Below, in pieces: positions 7,811 to 17,716 of a stretch of DNA of 64,000 nt. Source of the stretch: Acidobacteriaceae bacterium dw_441 (GTDB lineage Bacteria > Acidobacteriota > Terriglobia > Terriglobales > Acidobacteriaceae); contig JAAVVA010000005.1 in the NCBI GenBank assembly GCA_018449715.1, positions 310,001 through 374,000 on the forward strand, in the 5' to 3' direction. The notes beneath the pieces were generated by a model. The model was not told the DNA's origin. It saw nothing but the letters and a program-made list of their open reading frames with translations, and did not search any database. The position numbers were made by a program, and so were the translations under genes. Every line of letters starts with the position of its first letter. Position 1 is the stretch's first letter.

Positions 7811-8600
7811 CCTGAAGATGCGCGTGAGAGAGCTGGCAGGATGGGGACTCGATGAAAATGAGTTTCGTCCCCTGGACTATCGCGGTAGTTTGAAGAATGC
7901 CCATGCACTTTTGGCAAAGAGAAAGCCATTTGAAAACAGGTCAGCGCTCGTAGAGTCCAGCGATTGCCAGGAGCTTCTTCAGAAGCACGCGTTTCGGGAC
8001 GATCTTCGCAGGGAAATATCGGGGCTCGACTGGTCCCTTGGCGTCGTCGATCTACGGCTTCTTCTCGCTTTTCAACGAAGGCTTACCTTCAATTCAGAGG
8101 TGCAAGAACTGGCAGTTCCAGCGAGCGACGATTGGGAGGCTCTAGTGGCTATGTGCTTTGCGGAAGCAAAGCCCGTGGCCTGCGATGCTGTACGAACTGA
8201 CACCTCTGTCCTGTTTCATTCCGCAAATCCAAACTTGCAGTTTCGTGTAACAGGGGATACTTCCAACCCAGTTATGATCCATTTCGGAAGTCCATTCTTT
8301 GAGGTAGGGGAATATCAAGGGCGATGGTTTCTTCGAGATGGTTATCACAGGGCATTTCGCGCTCTGCAATCGGGTGTTTTCTACCTTCCGGCGGTAATTG
8401 TCCGCACGCGGACCCTCGAAGAACTGGGAGCTGCCCAGCCGTGGTTCTTTTCTGAGGCCGTGCTTTTTTCTGAAGCCCCACCGCACGTTCTGGACTTCCT
8501 CGATGAGGAACTCGTTATCCAATATGACCGCTCTCCTCTGATCAAGACACTTCGCATCACGTTGGAGGAGACTTACTCGCTGCAAGGAGAAAAACGATGA
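7803..8600 (+). CDS. Unknown protein with ParB-nuclease-like motif, embedded in the cob operon
   Basis: The protein has 265 aa. I do not recognise a named family. The clearest mark is RWFLRDGYHRAFRAL near residues 175-189, followed by VFYLPAVIVRT, which resembles the D-G-x-H-R core of ParB/Srx-fold proteins. The gene overlaps cobC by 8 bp and pduO by 4 bp, so it is co-translated with genes for lower-ligand handling and adenosylation. A role in corrinoid metabolism is suggested only by this position. No signal peptide or membrane segment is seen. Confidence 0.7.
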   Translation: MGDLKMRVRELAGWGLDENEFRPLDYRGSLKNAHALLAKRKPFENRSALVESSDCQELLQKHAFRDDLRREISGLDWSLGVVDLRLLLAFQRRLTFNSEVQELAVPASDDWEALVAMCFAEAKPVACDAVRTDTSVLFHSANPNLQFRVTGDTSNPVMIHFGSPFFEVGEYQGRWFLRDGYHRAFRALQSGVFYLPAVIVRTRTLEELGAAQPWFFSEAVLFSEAPPHVLDFLDEELVIQYDRSPLIKTLRITLEETYSLQGEKR

Positions 8601-9175
8601 GCATTGCAACCAAGCGTGGAGATGGAGGACAGACCGGCCTGGCTGGCGGTATTCGCGTCTCGAAGGCCAGCCTTCGCGTGGAAGCCTACGGTACGGTCGA
8701 TGAGCTGAATACGCATCTTGGTTTTGCGCGCAGCATTTGTCAGAACAAGGAGATCGCAGCGTGGACCGAAGAGATCCAAAGAACACTCTTCCGAGTAGGT
8801 TCCGCGCTGGCAACTCCTCCTGAGAGCAAAAAGACGCCGCCCGTCATTTCGACAGAAGACGTGGATAAGCTCACGGACCTAGTACATAAGATTGAAGCCA
8901 CAGAAGGCATCCTTGCTGATTGGTCGCTTCCCGGAGGCCACACCGAGTCTGCGGCGTATGAGATTGCGCGTACTGTCTGCCGTCGGGCGGAGCGTTGCGC
9001 CGTTCGATTTGTAGAAAGCGGTGCTACGGATGTGCAGCCAGAAGTGTTGGCCTATCTCAATCGTCTTTCCGACGTAATCTGGCTTTTTGGCCGCCTGATT
9101 GAGCACGATGCAGGTGTCAACAGCCGCTTGCGCGAGGAGAGCAAGGGCGGCCCTAAGTTTTCGAGAGCGTGGTAA
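8597..9175 (+). CDS. pduO: PduO-type ATP:cob(I)alamin adenosyltransferase
   Basis: The protein has 192 aa. The N-terminal TKRGDGGQTGLAGG loop binds ATP, and VEAYGTVDELNTHLG, the LPGGH segment and CRRAER are family signatures. It transfers the 5'-deoxyadenosyl group to cob(I)alamin or cobinamide. It overlaps the unknown ParB-like gene by 4 bp and is followed by bluB after 4 bp. Its presence completes the route from a corrinoid to the coenzyme form. Confidence 0.94.
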   Translation: MSIATKRGDGGQTGLAGGIRVSKASLRVEAYGTVDELNTHLGFARSICQNKEIAAWTEEIQRTLFRVGSALATPPESKKTPPVISTEDVDKLTDLVHKIEATEGILADWSLPGGHTESAAYEIARTVCRRAERCAVRFVESGATDVQPEVLAYLNRLSDVIWLFGRLIEHDAGVNSRLREESKGGPKFSRAW

Positions 9176-9179
9176 CGTC

Positions 9180-9848
9180 ATGACTCACGCCAACGCTTTC
9201 GGAGATGGTGAACGCGCTGCGGTTTACCGTGCGATTGCGGAGCGCCGCGATGTTCGCCGTGGCTTTCTCGATGTGCCTCTGCCTGAAGATCTGCTTACCC
9301 GACTGCTGGCCGCTGCGCACAGTGCCCCGTCTGTGGGCTTCATGCAGCCCACGCGATTTATCGTGGTGCGTGATTATGACGTTCGCAAGGCCGTTCAGGA
9401 TATTTTCTCGGAAGCGAACCATCAGGCGCGGGAGAGTTACGCTGGCGAACAGGCGGAACGATATTCCTCGTTGAAATTAGAAGGTATTCTCGAAGCGCCG
9501 CAGAATCTCTGTGTACTGTGTGATTCAGGTAGCAAACGTGGTCACGGTCTGGGGCGCCGGACGATGCCGGAAACGGCGGCTTACTCGAGCGTCTGTGCGA
9601 TTCAAAATCTATGGCTCGCAGCTCGCAGTGAAGGGGTGGGCGTGGGCTGGGTCAGTATTCTTGACCCAGAGAAACTCTGCAAGCTGCTCCATGTACCGGA
9701 ACATCTGACGTTCGTTGCGTATCTCTGCCTCGGCTATGTCGATGGCTTTGCGTTGGAGCCTGATCTTGAACGGTTCGGTTGGGAGAGGCGGACCACTTTG
9801 GAAAGCGTCATTTCCTATGACCGCTTTTCAGAGGCTGGTAAACGATGA
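9180..9848 (+). CDS. bluB: 5,6-dimethylbenzimidazole synthase
   Basis: BluB breaks down reduced FMN with oxygen to give 5,6-dimethylbenzimidazole, the lower ligand of cobalamin. The protein has 222 aa with the nitroreductase-like fold. Family marks are RRDVRRGFLD, APSVGFMQPTRFI, TMPETAAYSSVCAIQNLWLAA and GVGWVSILDP. The ATG at 9180 was chosen; a longer frame from 9099 overlaps pduO. It requires oxygen, which fits the CobN-type (aerobic) chelatase further along. Confidence 0.93.
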   Translation: MTHANAFGDGERAAVYRAIAERRDVRRGFLDVPLPEDLLTRLLAAAHSAPSVGFMQPTRFIVVRDYDVRKAVQDIFSEANHQARESYAGEQAERYSSLKLEGILEAPQNLCVLCDSGSKRGHGLGRRTMPETAAYSSVCAIQNLWLAARSEGVGVGWVSILDPEKLCKLLHVPEHLTFVAYLCLGYVDGFALEPDLERFGWERRTTLESVISYDRFSEAGKR

Positions 9849-11434
9849 TGGCGCGAGCGGTGATGGTTCTTGGCACAAGCTCCCATGCTGGAAAATCCTT
9901 GTTGACCGCAGCGTTGTGCCGCATCTTTGCGCGGCAAGGGTATCGGGTTGCTCCTTTCAAATCGCAGAATATGTCGCTTAATTCAGCGGCGACCCCGGAG
10001 GGTCTTGAGATTGGACGCGCCCAGGCGCTGCAGGCCGAGGCTGCAGGAATTGCGCCATCGGTTCACATGAATCCGATCCTGTTGAAGCCTTCGGGAAATA
10101 TGACATCGCAGGTCATCGTGCATGGCAAGATTTGGGGACATCTTTCCGCAGCGGAGTACCACCAGCGGCGAGTAGAAGAGTTGATGCCGGCTGTTCGAGA
10201 GAGCTATGCAAAGCTGGCTGCAGAGAATGACGTGATTGTGCTCGAAGGTGCGGGGTCGCCAGCCGAGATCAACCTGAAGCAGCATGACATTGTGAATATG
10301 CGGATGGCGGAGTTAGCGGATGCAATGTGTCTGTTGGTCGGCGACATTGATCGGGGCGGTGTCTTTGCATCGCTTCTGGGGACGGTGGAGTTGCTGGAAC
10401 CAGAAGAGCGGGCGCGTATTGGTGGCTTTGTCGTCAATAAATTTCGTGGAGATGTTTCGTTGCTTACGTCCGGTATTCGCATGATGGAAGACAGGCTCGC
10501 CAAGCCTTGCCTTGGTGTGGTGCCACATCTGCAAAATCTTATGCTCGATGAAGAAGACAGCCTGGGATTGCCTGCATCAGATTCGCTGCGTGATTCCCTG
10601 TGGGCCTCTACCGGCAACGAAAGACCATTGCGCATCGCAGTGATTGCGTTTCCGTCGCTTTCCAATTTCACGGATTTTGATGCGTTGTACTCTGAGCCAT
10701 CGGCTGTTGTTCGATTCTGCCGTAACCGGACGCAGTTACACGGTGCGGATGTCATCATCTTGCCCGGCAGTAAACAGACCGTAGAGGATCTGCTCTGGAT
10801 GCGGTCGGAGGGATTGGATGCGGCGGTGATGGAGCATGCCGGTGACAGCTTGATCGTAGGCATTTGCGGAGGAATGCAAATGCTGGGCCGACACATATTC
10901 GATCCAGATGAGATAGAGAGCTCTGGCTCGATTGAAGCTCTCGGTCTGCTCCCCATCAATACAACCATGCAGGTGTCGAAGATCACCCTCGCGGGCACAG
11001 GTCAGATGGTAATGCCCTCCCTCTTTGGGCAGCCAGTCGGGAAGGTCCGCTTATGTGGGTACGAAATCCATGTCGGAGAGACTGAGTATCTCGAAGAGGC
11101 ACAACCCTTTGCTCAACTCGTGCGGCGAACGCTCGAACAAACAGAATCGGTGGCGGATGGTTGCATCAGCTCGGATTCCCGGATATTTGGCACCTATCTT
11201 CACGGACTCTTTGACGAAGATGAGTTTCGCCATACCTTCATTGCTGCCGCCCGTGCTTTTTGTCACCTTACCCCGGCTGCGGAATTGAACGACTGGAAAG
11301 CTAAGCGCCGGGATTCATTGGATCGTTTGGCAGGTGTTGTTAGCCAATCCCTTGATATGAAGAGAATCTTCGAGTGGGTTGGACTGACGTATCAACCGCA
11401 AGATGCGAGGGACATCGGCGAGGCAGTCTTATGA
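9845..11434 (+). CDS. cobQ: Cobyric acid synthase (glutamine-hydrolysing amidotransferase)
   Basis: CobQ amidates four side-chain carboxylates of adenosylcobyrinic acid a,c-diamide to give cobyric acid. The protein has 529 aa. The N-terminal dethiobiotin-synthetase-like domain has the P-loop GTSSHAGKSLL. The C-terminal class I glutaminase domain has the nucleophile in GICGGMQMLG and the histidine in GTYLHGLFD. It overlaps bluB and cbiB by 4 bp each. Confidence 0.96.
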   Translation: MMARAVMVLGTSSHAGKSLLTAALCRIFARQGYRVAPFKSQNMSLNSAATPEGLEIGRAQALQAEAAGIAPSVHMNPILLKPSGNMTSQVIVHGKIWGHLSAAEYHQRRVEELMPAVRESYAKLAAENDVIVLEGAGSPAEINLKQHDIVNMRMAELADAMCLLVGDIDRGGVFASLLGTVELLEPEERARIGGFVVNKFRGDVSLLTSGIRMMEDRLAKPCLGVVPHLQNLMLDEEDSLGLPASDSLRDSLWASTGNERPLRIAVIAFPSLSNFTDFDALYSEPSAVVRFCRNRTQLHGADVIILPGSKQTVEDLLWMRSEGLDAAVMEHAGDSLIVGICGGMQMLGRHIFDPDEIESSGSIEALGLLPINTTMQVSKITLAGTGQMVMPSLFGQPVGKVRLCGYEIHVGETEYLEEAQPFAQLVRRTLEQTESVADGCISSDSRIFGTYLHGLFDEDEFRHTFIAAARAFCHLTPAAELNDWKAKRRDSLDRLAGVVSQSLDMKRIFEWVGLTYQPQDARDIGEAVL

Positions 11435-12396
11435 AGCGTTGCTATTTGCTTCCAGCCGTTTATCTTGCAGATCAGATCGCGGGCGACCCGGAGTGGTTTC
11501 CGCATCCCGTGCGTTGGATGGGGAGCGCAATCACACGAGGCGAGTCCGTACTTCGTAGACCAGGGCAGAGTTCACACGAGGAATTTCTGCGAGGCGCTTT
11601 GCTGACGACAGCACTCGTGTCCTCAAGTTATTTCCTGACGCGGCTTGTCATCCGTGCGGCTTATCGCCGTTCTCGCATACTCGGTTCGCTGGTGGAGATT
11701 ACGCTTGGCTGGACGTGCATCGCTGCCCGCAGTCTTGAGCGGGAGTCTTCTTCTGTTCTAGCTGCTCTCGATGCGAGCGATATAGAACTGGCACGCCAGC
11801 GGATTGCGCGGATTGTTGGACGCGATACGGATCAGCTGGACGCTCAGGAAATCAGTCGCGCAGTGATCGAAACTTTGGCTGAGAGTGCATCGGATGGAGT
11901 GATAGCTCCACTGTTCTACATGACCGTGGGCGGTGTTCCGCTCGCGATGGCCTACAAAGCCGTCAATACTCTTGATTCGATGATCGGCCACGCAGACGAG
12001 CATTATTTTTACTTTGGAAAAGCTGCTGCGCGACTGGATGACGCAGCCAATTACGTGCCCGCACGTCTCACGGCGTTGGGGACAGTGATGGCTTCGGCAT
12101 TGTCGGCCCAGGGCAATCCGCAAGCCTCCCTGCATACATGGCTGCGCGATGGAAACCAGCACAAAAGCCCAAATGCAGGACAGCCGGAGAGTGCTATGGC
12201 TGGAGCCATCGGGGTTCGTCTCGGTGGTGGCAATGTTTATGGCGGTGAGTTTATGCCCGCTCCGTCACTCGGCTCCGAGTTTAGGCAGCCAATGCCTGAC
12301 GATGCCCGGAAGGCAATTCGCATTGTTTCGGTTGTTGCGTTGCTTGGCTTCGGAGCAGGCGTTGTGATGGCAGCCTTGTCTCGGAGGAGAGGATAA
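11431..12396 (+). CDS. cbiB: Adenosylcobinamide-phosphate synthase
   Basis: CbiB (CobD in the aerobic nomenclature) attaches aminopropanol phosphate to cobyric acid. The protein has 321 aa, is membrane-bound, and begins with the conserved PEWFPHPVRWMG segment. SASDGVIAPLFY, KAVNTLDSMIGH and the N-terminal ADQIAGDP are family motifs. The start at 11431 overlaps the cobQ stop by 4 bp; the longer frame from 11374 lies inside cobQ. Confidence 0.95.
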   Translation: MKRCYLLPAVYLADQIAGDPEWFPHPVRWMGSAITRGESVLRRPGQSSHEEFLRGALLTTALVSSSYFLTRLVIRAAYRRSRILGSLVEITLGWTCIAARSLERESSSVLAALDASDIELARQRIARIVGRDTDQLDAQEISRAVIETLAESASDGVIAPLFYMTVGGVPLAMAYKAVNTLDSMIGHADEHYFYFGKAAARLDDAANYVPARLTALGTVMASALSAQGNPQASLHTWLRDGNQHKSPNAGQPESAMAGAIGVRLGGGNVYGGEFMPAPSLGSEFRQPMPDDARKAIRIVSVVALLGFGAGVVMAALSRRRG

Positions 12397-12398
12397 CT

Positions 12399-13481
12399 AT
12401 GGCGATTGAACTTCCTCTCCACGGCGGTCAGTTGCGGCAGATTGCGAAGAGCTTTGGGATTCCGGACGAGAGTCTCCTGGACTTCAGCGCCAATATCAAT
12501 CCGGCTGGTCCGCCTATTGGCGTGTATGCCGAGTTGCGTAAAGCGTTGGACGATCCTTCCGTTCTGACGACCTATCCCGAATTGAAAGAAACTTCATTAC
12601 GAAATGCGCTTGCTGCTTATGTTGGCATAGAGCCTGAAAATATTGCAGTTGCTAATGGCTTCGTTTCGCTTCTGGATGCCGCCTTGCGAGCCTTGTCCGT
12701 TCGGCAGTGCCGACTTCCGGTTCCGGCATTCATTGAATATCGTCGAACGTTGATGAACGCTTCCGTTGAAATCAATCCTGCAGGCCTGAACCCGGAATCA
12801 GGATTTCAGTACGACATCGAGTTTCTGCTGCAAGGCTCTCATGATGTGATTCTCCTGGCGAATCCGCAAAATCCTACCGGGATTCTGCACGACCGCAAAA
12901 CGATATTGGAATTTACGCGCCGAGCTGCGGAACGCGGAATCACAGTTTTTCTCGACGAAGCATTTGTCGACTACTGCTCCGAAGCATCGCTTGTAGGAGA
13001 TGTAGAACGTCACCCGAATCTTGTTGTTTTTCGTTCTGTGACGAAGTTCTTTGGAATGCCGGGGCTTCGCGTGGCGTATGCAGTTTCATCCGTTAACACA
13101 ATCGCTCGGATTCAGGAGCAAATCGCGCCGTGGTCAATTACCACGCTCGCATCTCGTGCTGCTGCGGTGGCATTGGCGGACAAGGACTATATCTGCCAAA
13201 CCCTGGAACTGAATGAGCAACGGAAAAGCTGGCTTGACCATGAATTACAAAAGCTCTCGCTTCATGTGGAGCCGTCCTCTGCAAACTTTGTTCTCTTTCG
13301 GTTGCCATCGGGAATCGATGAACGCACGTTCTGGAAACGCATGATTGAGGAGCATCACATCGTACTGCGGCTGTGCAGAGATTACGAGGCTCTTCCTGAA
13401 GGCTATCTTCGCGCAGCGGTGCGTAGCGATTCCGAAAACCACAAATTGGTGGAGGCTCTGCAACAGACGCTCATGTCGTAG
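12399..13481 (+). CDS. cobD: Threonine-phosphate decarboxylase (PLP-dependent, CobD/CobC family)
   Basis: The protein has 360 aa, an aspartate-aminotransferase-fold PLP enzyme that makes (R)-1-amino-2-propanol phosphate for CbiB. Visible marks are LLDFSANINPAGPP, LANPQNPTG, FLDEAFVDY and the PLP lysine in SVTKFFGMPGLR. It is the last gene of the first riboswitch operon, two bases after cbiB. Histidinol-phosphate aminotransferase is the closest alternative, but the LHGGQ N-terminus and the setting favour CobD. Confidence 0.92.
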   Translation: MAIELPLHGGQLRQIAKSFGIPDESLLDFSANINPAGPPIGVYAELRKALDDPSVLTTYPELKETSLRNALAAYVGIEPENIAVANGFVSLLDAALRALSVRQCRLPVPAFIEYRRTLMNASVEINPAGLNPESGFQYDIEFLLQGSHDVILLANPQNPTGILHDRKTILEFTRRAAERGITVFLDEAFVDYCSEASLVGDVERHPNLVVFRSVTKFFGMPGLRVAYAVSSVNTIARIQEQIAPWSITTLASRAAAVALADKDYICQTLELNEQRKSWLDHELQKLSLHVEPSSANFVLFRLPSGIDERTFWKRMIEEHHIVLRLCRDYEALPEGYLRAAVRSDSENHKLVEALQQTLMS

Positions 13482-13564
13482 ACTGGATCTATGTCGTAAC
13501 TCAATATCTTGCACCTGAGATTACTCTCCGCAAGGTGTGAATCACAGGATTACAAATTATCGCA

Positions 13565-13710
13565 GGCGAGATGTACGGGAAGCGCGGTGAAAATCCGCCA
13601 CTGCCCAGCAGCTGTATGCGAGGAGAGCGACCGCAAATGCCACTGCCCGAATAAGGGTGGGAAGGCGCGGTCGCAGGCACCACCTCGTAAGTCAGAAGAC
13701 CGATCTTGCC
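13565..13710 (+). promoter_or_regulatory. Cobalamin riboswitch upstream of btuB
   Basis: P1 pairs ggcgagat (13565-13572) with atcttgcc (13703-13710), allowing one G-U pair. The core contains GGTGAAAATCCGCCACTGCCC, the AATGCCACTGCCC segment and the B12 box gtaagtcagaagacc (13687-13701), all close to consensus. It lies 43 bases before btuB and should lower receptor synthesis when cobalamin is sufficient. Confidence 0.94.
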
Positions 13711-13753
13711 GGCCCAACGTGTCCGCTCTTTCTAGGGCGAAGGAGGACATGCA

Positions 13754-16171
13754 GTGAACGCAGGAACGCGTCTTCGACTTTCTATTCCTTTAAGCTTATT
13801 TGCCATTTCAGCACTCACTCTAAACGCTCAGAATGTTGAGCAGATTCGTGGCAGCGTACTCGATCCGGTTGGTAATCCTGTCGCACAAGCCAGAGTCATT
13901 GTGCTCGAACAGAACAACCAGGTGGGCGAAACCAGGTCGGCTGCGGACGGATCGTATTCTCTTCCCTTGCGGCATTCGGGTGCATACAGCATCCACGTGG
14001 AAGCTGCAGGATTCTCAGAACAGACACTTCCTCCTGTCTTTGTGAGCAGTGGCAAGACTGCTGAGACTGTTGTTCATTTGAGCATCGGCACTCTCCGGGA
14101 GCAGATTGTCGTCACGGCGACGGGAACGGCAATTCCAGAGTCACAAACGGGAGCATCTGTCAGCCTAATCGACAGCGAGCAGATTCAGGCATTGAACAAA
14201 CTCGATGTCCTTGAAGAACTCCGGCTTGTTCCAGGAGCGCAGGTTGTTCAAACCAGCCAGCGTGGAGGTACAACAGCCTTGTACCTGCGCGGCGGAGAAT
14301 CAGACTTCAACAAGGTCCTGATCGACGGAATTCCAGCCAACGATATTGGTGGTGGTTTTAATTTTTCACAGCTTACGAATGGCGGCGTGGCCAGTGTGGA
14401 GACGCTTCGGGGATCGAATAGTGTTCTCTACGGAAGCGATGCGCTGGCTGGCGTGGTGAGCGTGACGTCGAGCAAGGGCTCAACCCGCACTCCTCAGTTG
14501 AAATACGCGGGAGATGGTGGGAATTTCAATACCTACAACCAGGATGTTTCGCTGGGGCAGGGGATTGGGCACTTCGACTACTTCGGCAACTTTGCGCGCT
14601 ATGACACGCGGGGCAGCTATCCAAATGATTTCTTTCACAACGTTACGCTGGACGGAAATTTCGGCTGGTTTCTGAATGAGAGAACGGGAATACGTGCCAC
14701 CGTGCGCAACAATACCACCAACCTTGGAGCTCCTAACGCCATATCGCTTTATGGAATCCAAGATGATTCCACGCAGCGTAATAAGAACACGTATGTCGGT
14801 GGTATTGCGGAAGACCAGACAACAGAACGCTGGCATAATCAGGTGCAGTTTGCCTATGCGCAATTCAGTCAGCTCTATGTAAATCACTCCCCGACGGGCG
14901 CGTTCTACAACTCGCCGTATCTAGGGCCTGTTTATCTTGGCAATACTGTAACGATTCGGGGAGCGAACGGCTACAGTGCCACCGGACAGGGGGTTCTTGA
15001 TTATGGCGGGGAATATCCAGAGAACTATCCCTCCTATGAAGGCCACCGCTCGGTGAACGCGCAAACAGAATATCGCTTCTGGGGCGATTGGACCGGCGTG
15101 CTCGGCGCTCGCTTTGAGCATGAAAATGGTCAGGGGCTCACGCGCAATAACTATCGCTATTATGCGGAAGGTCACGGCAGCGTGGCGCATCGCCTGTTTG
15201 CAACTGCCGGAGTTGGCGTAGATAAGAACGAGGTGTTCGGTGTTGCGGCCTCGCCGCGCGTTTCGCTTGCGTACTACTTGCGCAGCCCACTTAATCCTGG
15301 CTTCTTTGGTCAGACGAAGCTGAAATTCAACTTTGGACAAGGAATCGAGGAACCCAGCACGTCAGAGCAGGCTTCTGCGCTCTTCGATTTGTTTACCCCG
15401 CAGCAGGTGCAGCAGTACAACATCTCGCCGATGGGTCCGCAGCGCAGCCGCACCTTGGATGCGGGTGTCGAGCAAGGGTTTGGCAACGGGCGTGCACTCG
15501 TGGGAGCAACGTTTTTTTATAACCGCTTTTACGATTTGATTTCATATCTCAGCGTCAACGATCTGATTGCTCTTGGAGTTCCTCCTGCTGCTGCCGAATC
15601 GACGCCGCTGGGTGGAGCATACGTCAATGCGGATTCAGAGCGTGCTTTCGGCGCAGAGCTGGATGCCAAGGTCGATCTGACGCATGGGCTGATCTTTCAG
15701 GGGAACTATACCTATCTGGACGCGGTGACGACGAAAGCATTCGGTGAGCCATCCTATAATCCACTCTTTCCCAACATCCCAATCGGTGCATACAATCCGC
15801 TCGTCGGTGCGAGGCCTTTCCGCCGCGCGCCACATTCGGGCAGCCTGGCGTTGTTCTATAACCACAAGAACTTTACCGGAACGTTCAGCGGCTCATTGAT
15901 CGGCAAGCGTGATGACAGCACCTATCTTTCCGATCGAGATGGTGGAAACTCACTGCTGCTGCCTAACAGAAACCTTGCGCCCGCTTACGAAAAATTCGAT
16001 ATGAGTGGCTCGTATATGTTGCGCCCTTCGTTGCAAATCTATACGAGCATCGAGAATCTCTTCAGCCGGCATTATGCCGCGGCTTTCGGGTTCCCGGCTG
16101 CTCCGTTCACGATTCGAAGCGGCATCCGGCTTGTGCTTGGCGGATCTGAAGGATGGATCTTCTCAAAGTAA
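13754..16171 (+). CDS. btuB: TonB-dependent cobalamin receptor (BtuB-like) with N-terminal CarbopepD-like domain
   Basis: The protein has 805 aa. A signal peptide (SLFAISALTLNAQ) is followed by a carboxypeptidase-regulatory-like beta-sandwich (residues about 28-120, for example VLDPVGNPVAQARVIV), common in Acidobacteriota and Bacteroidota receptors. The plug domain starts near the IVVTATGT TonB-box-like segment, with GGTTALYLRGGESD and LYGSDALAGVV. The remainder is the 22-strand barrel, ending in aromatic-rich strands. The cobalamin riboswitch directly upstream and the cob/btu neighbours make cobalamin or a corrinoid the likely substrate. Confidence 0.9.
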   Translation: MNAGTRLRLSIPLSLFAISALTLNAQNVEQIRGSVLDPVGNPVAQARVIVLEQNNQVGETRSAADGSYSLPLRHSGAYSIHVEAAGFSEQTLPPVFVSSGKTAETVVHLSIGTLREQIVVTATGTAIPESQTGASVSLIDSEQIQALNKLDVLEELRLVPGAQVVQTSQRGGTTALYLRGGESDFNKVLIDGIPANDIGGGFNFSQLTNGGVASVETLRGSNSVLYGSDALAGVVSVTSSKGSTRTPQLKYAGDGGNFNTYNQDVSLGQGIGHFDYFGNFARYDTRGSYPNDFFHNVTLDGNFGWFLNERTGIRATVRNNTTNLGAPNAISLYGIQDDSTQRNKNTYVGGIAEDQTTERWHNQVQFAYAQFSQLYVNHSPTGAFYNSPYLGPVYLGNTVTIRGANGYSATGQGVLDYGGEYPENYPSYEGHRSVNAQTEYRFWGDWTGVLGARFEHENGQGLTRNNYRYYAEGHGSVAHRLFATAGVGVDKNEVFGVAASPRVSLAYYLRSPLNPGFFGQTKLKFNFGQGIEEPSTSEQASALFDLFTPQQVQQYNISPMGPQRSRTLDAGVEQGFGNGRALVGATFFYNRFYDLISYLSVNDLIALGVPPAAAESTPLGGAYVNADSERAFGAELDAKVDLTHGLIFQGNYTYLDAVTTKAFGEPSYNPLFPNIPIGAYNPLVGARPFRRAPHSGSLALFYNHKNFTGTFSGSLIGKRDDSTYLSDRDGGNSLLLPNRNLAPAYEKFDMSGSYMLRPSLQIYTSIENLFSRHYAAAFGFPAAPFTIRSGIRLVLGGSEGWIFSK

Positions 16172-16342
16172 AACGTATGTAGTGTTGAGACAGTGAGTAT
16201 GGTGCGAACATTGCACCTGCTCACTGGAGCAGCAGAGCTCTGAGATGAATCGAGCACACCCCGAGTCTGGGGTTGCCAAGCAGCTACGAAGCCCAGACCC
16301 CTTGGCCCCAAATATTCGCAACAGACAGCATAAGATGCTGTC

Positions 16343-17716
16343 TTATCGCATGGCCGCTTGTTCACGGACACGTCTCACTGCCTGCACGAAGGAAGGGGCG
16401 AGTGAAGGATTACTGCGGAAATGTATGTGGATATAGCTGCCGAGAATATTCTTGTAACGAAATCCTTCCGCTTCTGTTTTTCCGGAGAGTGAGTACCGCA
16501 CGCGATAGGATGTGGAAAGCTCGCTATTGTGCCGCAGACGTGAGTAATGGAAACTGTGTCCTCGAACCATAAGCCCTCTCGGACCAAGCAGGCAGTCTTC
16601 GGTGAACTCAACTTCTGCATAGCCGAACTGAACCGGCTTCGAGGTCATCTCGAACGTGAGCGGCAATACACCTGCCATCGGAAAGTCCTGGGCATCGAGC
16701 GTCGCGATAGATTGTCCAAGATAGATCATGCCCCCGCACTCGGCATAGATCGTTCTACCCGATTCTGCAAAGTCACGGATTGCCTTGTTCATTGTCAGGT
16801 TTGCGCTTAGTTTCTCCGCATACAGTTCCGGATAGCCGCCGCCTAGATAGAGCGCATCGAGATTCCCTGGAAGCTCCTTGTCAGAGAGCGGGCTGAATGA
16901 CACAATTTCAGCGCCGCACTCGCGCAGAAGCTCAAAATTATCTTCGTAATAGAAAGAGAACGCGTTGTCGCGTGCGACTCCAATGCGCACGTCCGAATGA
17001 GGAATCTTATGTACATGAGCCGAAATTAAGGATTGCGAGTACGACAGTTTAAGTAGGGGCGTGAGGTCAAGATACTGGCGTGCAGCTTCTGCGAAGTGAG
17101 GGGTCTTATTGGAAGCGACTGTTTCTTCTTCGGCAGTGTGTAGCCCCAAGTGTCTTTCGGGAATCGTCAATGCCGGATTCCTGGGGAAACGACCGAGTAG
17201 CGGGATAGAAGTGACGGACTGGATGGCTGCTTGCAGCATCCGGTAATGTCCCTCGCTTGAGACTCCATTGAGCACGATCCCTGCAAAGCGCAAATTCAAA
17301 TCAAAATTCTCGAAGCCTTTGACCACCGCTGCAATGCTGCGCGCACTCTTCGCTGCATCGAGTACGAGGACTACGGGCAAATCGAGCAGCTTCGCAATTT
17401 CCGCAGGACTGCCTTTTTCTTCTTCACCGGACTTTCCGTCAAACAATCCCATCATGGCCTCGACAACGGCTACATCAGCGCCCTGGCACGCCTTCTGGAA
17501 AAGCTCTCGATTCGCTTCGGCGGGCAGCATCCATGTATCGAGGTTGCGGGATATGCGCCCGCAGATAGATGTATGGTGGCCAGTATCGAGGAAATCCGGA
17601 CCGCACTTAAAGGGCTGCACTCTATAGCCAAGCTCACGCAATGTTGCCATGAGAGCAAGTGCTATGGTCGTTTTTCCTACACCGCTTCCGGTTCCGGCAA
17701 CCATGAAGGCAATCAT
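16343..17716 (-). CDS. cbiA: Cobyrinic acid a,c-diamide synthase (CbiA/CobB)
   Basis: The protein has 457 aa. The N-terminal ATPase domain has the P-loop AGTGSGVGKTTIALAL and the FKCGPDFLDTGHH segment. The C-terminal glutaminase domain has the nucleophile in YAECGGMIYLG. It amidates the a and c carboxylates of (hydrogeno)cobyrinic acid. In the aerobic route this step comes just before CobN, encoded nearby, so its substrate may be hydrogenobyrinic acid. The start at 17716 puts the P-loop at the usual distance; the longer frame adds five residues. The gene is convergent with btuB; the 171-bp gap 16172-16342 shows no clear hairpin terminator. Confidence 0.92.
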   Translation of the reverse strand: MIAFMVAGTGSGVGKTTIALALMATLRELGYRVQPFKCGPDFLDTGHHTSICGRISRNLDTWMLPAEANRELFQKACQGADVAVVEAMMGLFDGKSGEEEKGSPAEIAKLLDLPVVLVLDAAKSARSIAAVVKGFENFDLNLRFAGIVLNGVSSEGHYRMLQAAIQSVTSIPLLGRFPRNPALTIPERHLGLHTAEEETVASNKTPHFAEAARQYLDLTPLLKLSYSQSLISAHVHKIPHSDVRIGVARDNAFSFYYEDNFELLRECGAEIVSFSPLSDKELPGNLDALYLGGGYPELYAEKLSANLTMNKAIRDFAESGRTIYAECGGMIYLGQSIATLDAQDFPMAGVLPLTFEMTSKPVQFGYAEVEFTEDCLLGPRGLMVRGHSFHYSRLRHNSELSTSYRVRYSLSGKTEAEGFRYKNILGSYIHIHFRSNPSLAPSFVQAVRRVREQAAMR

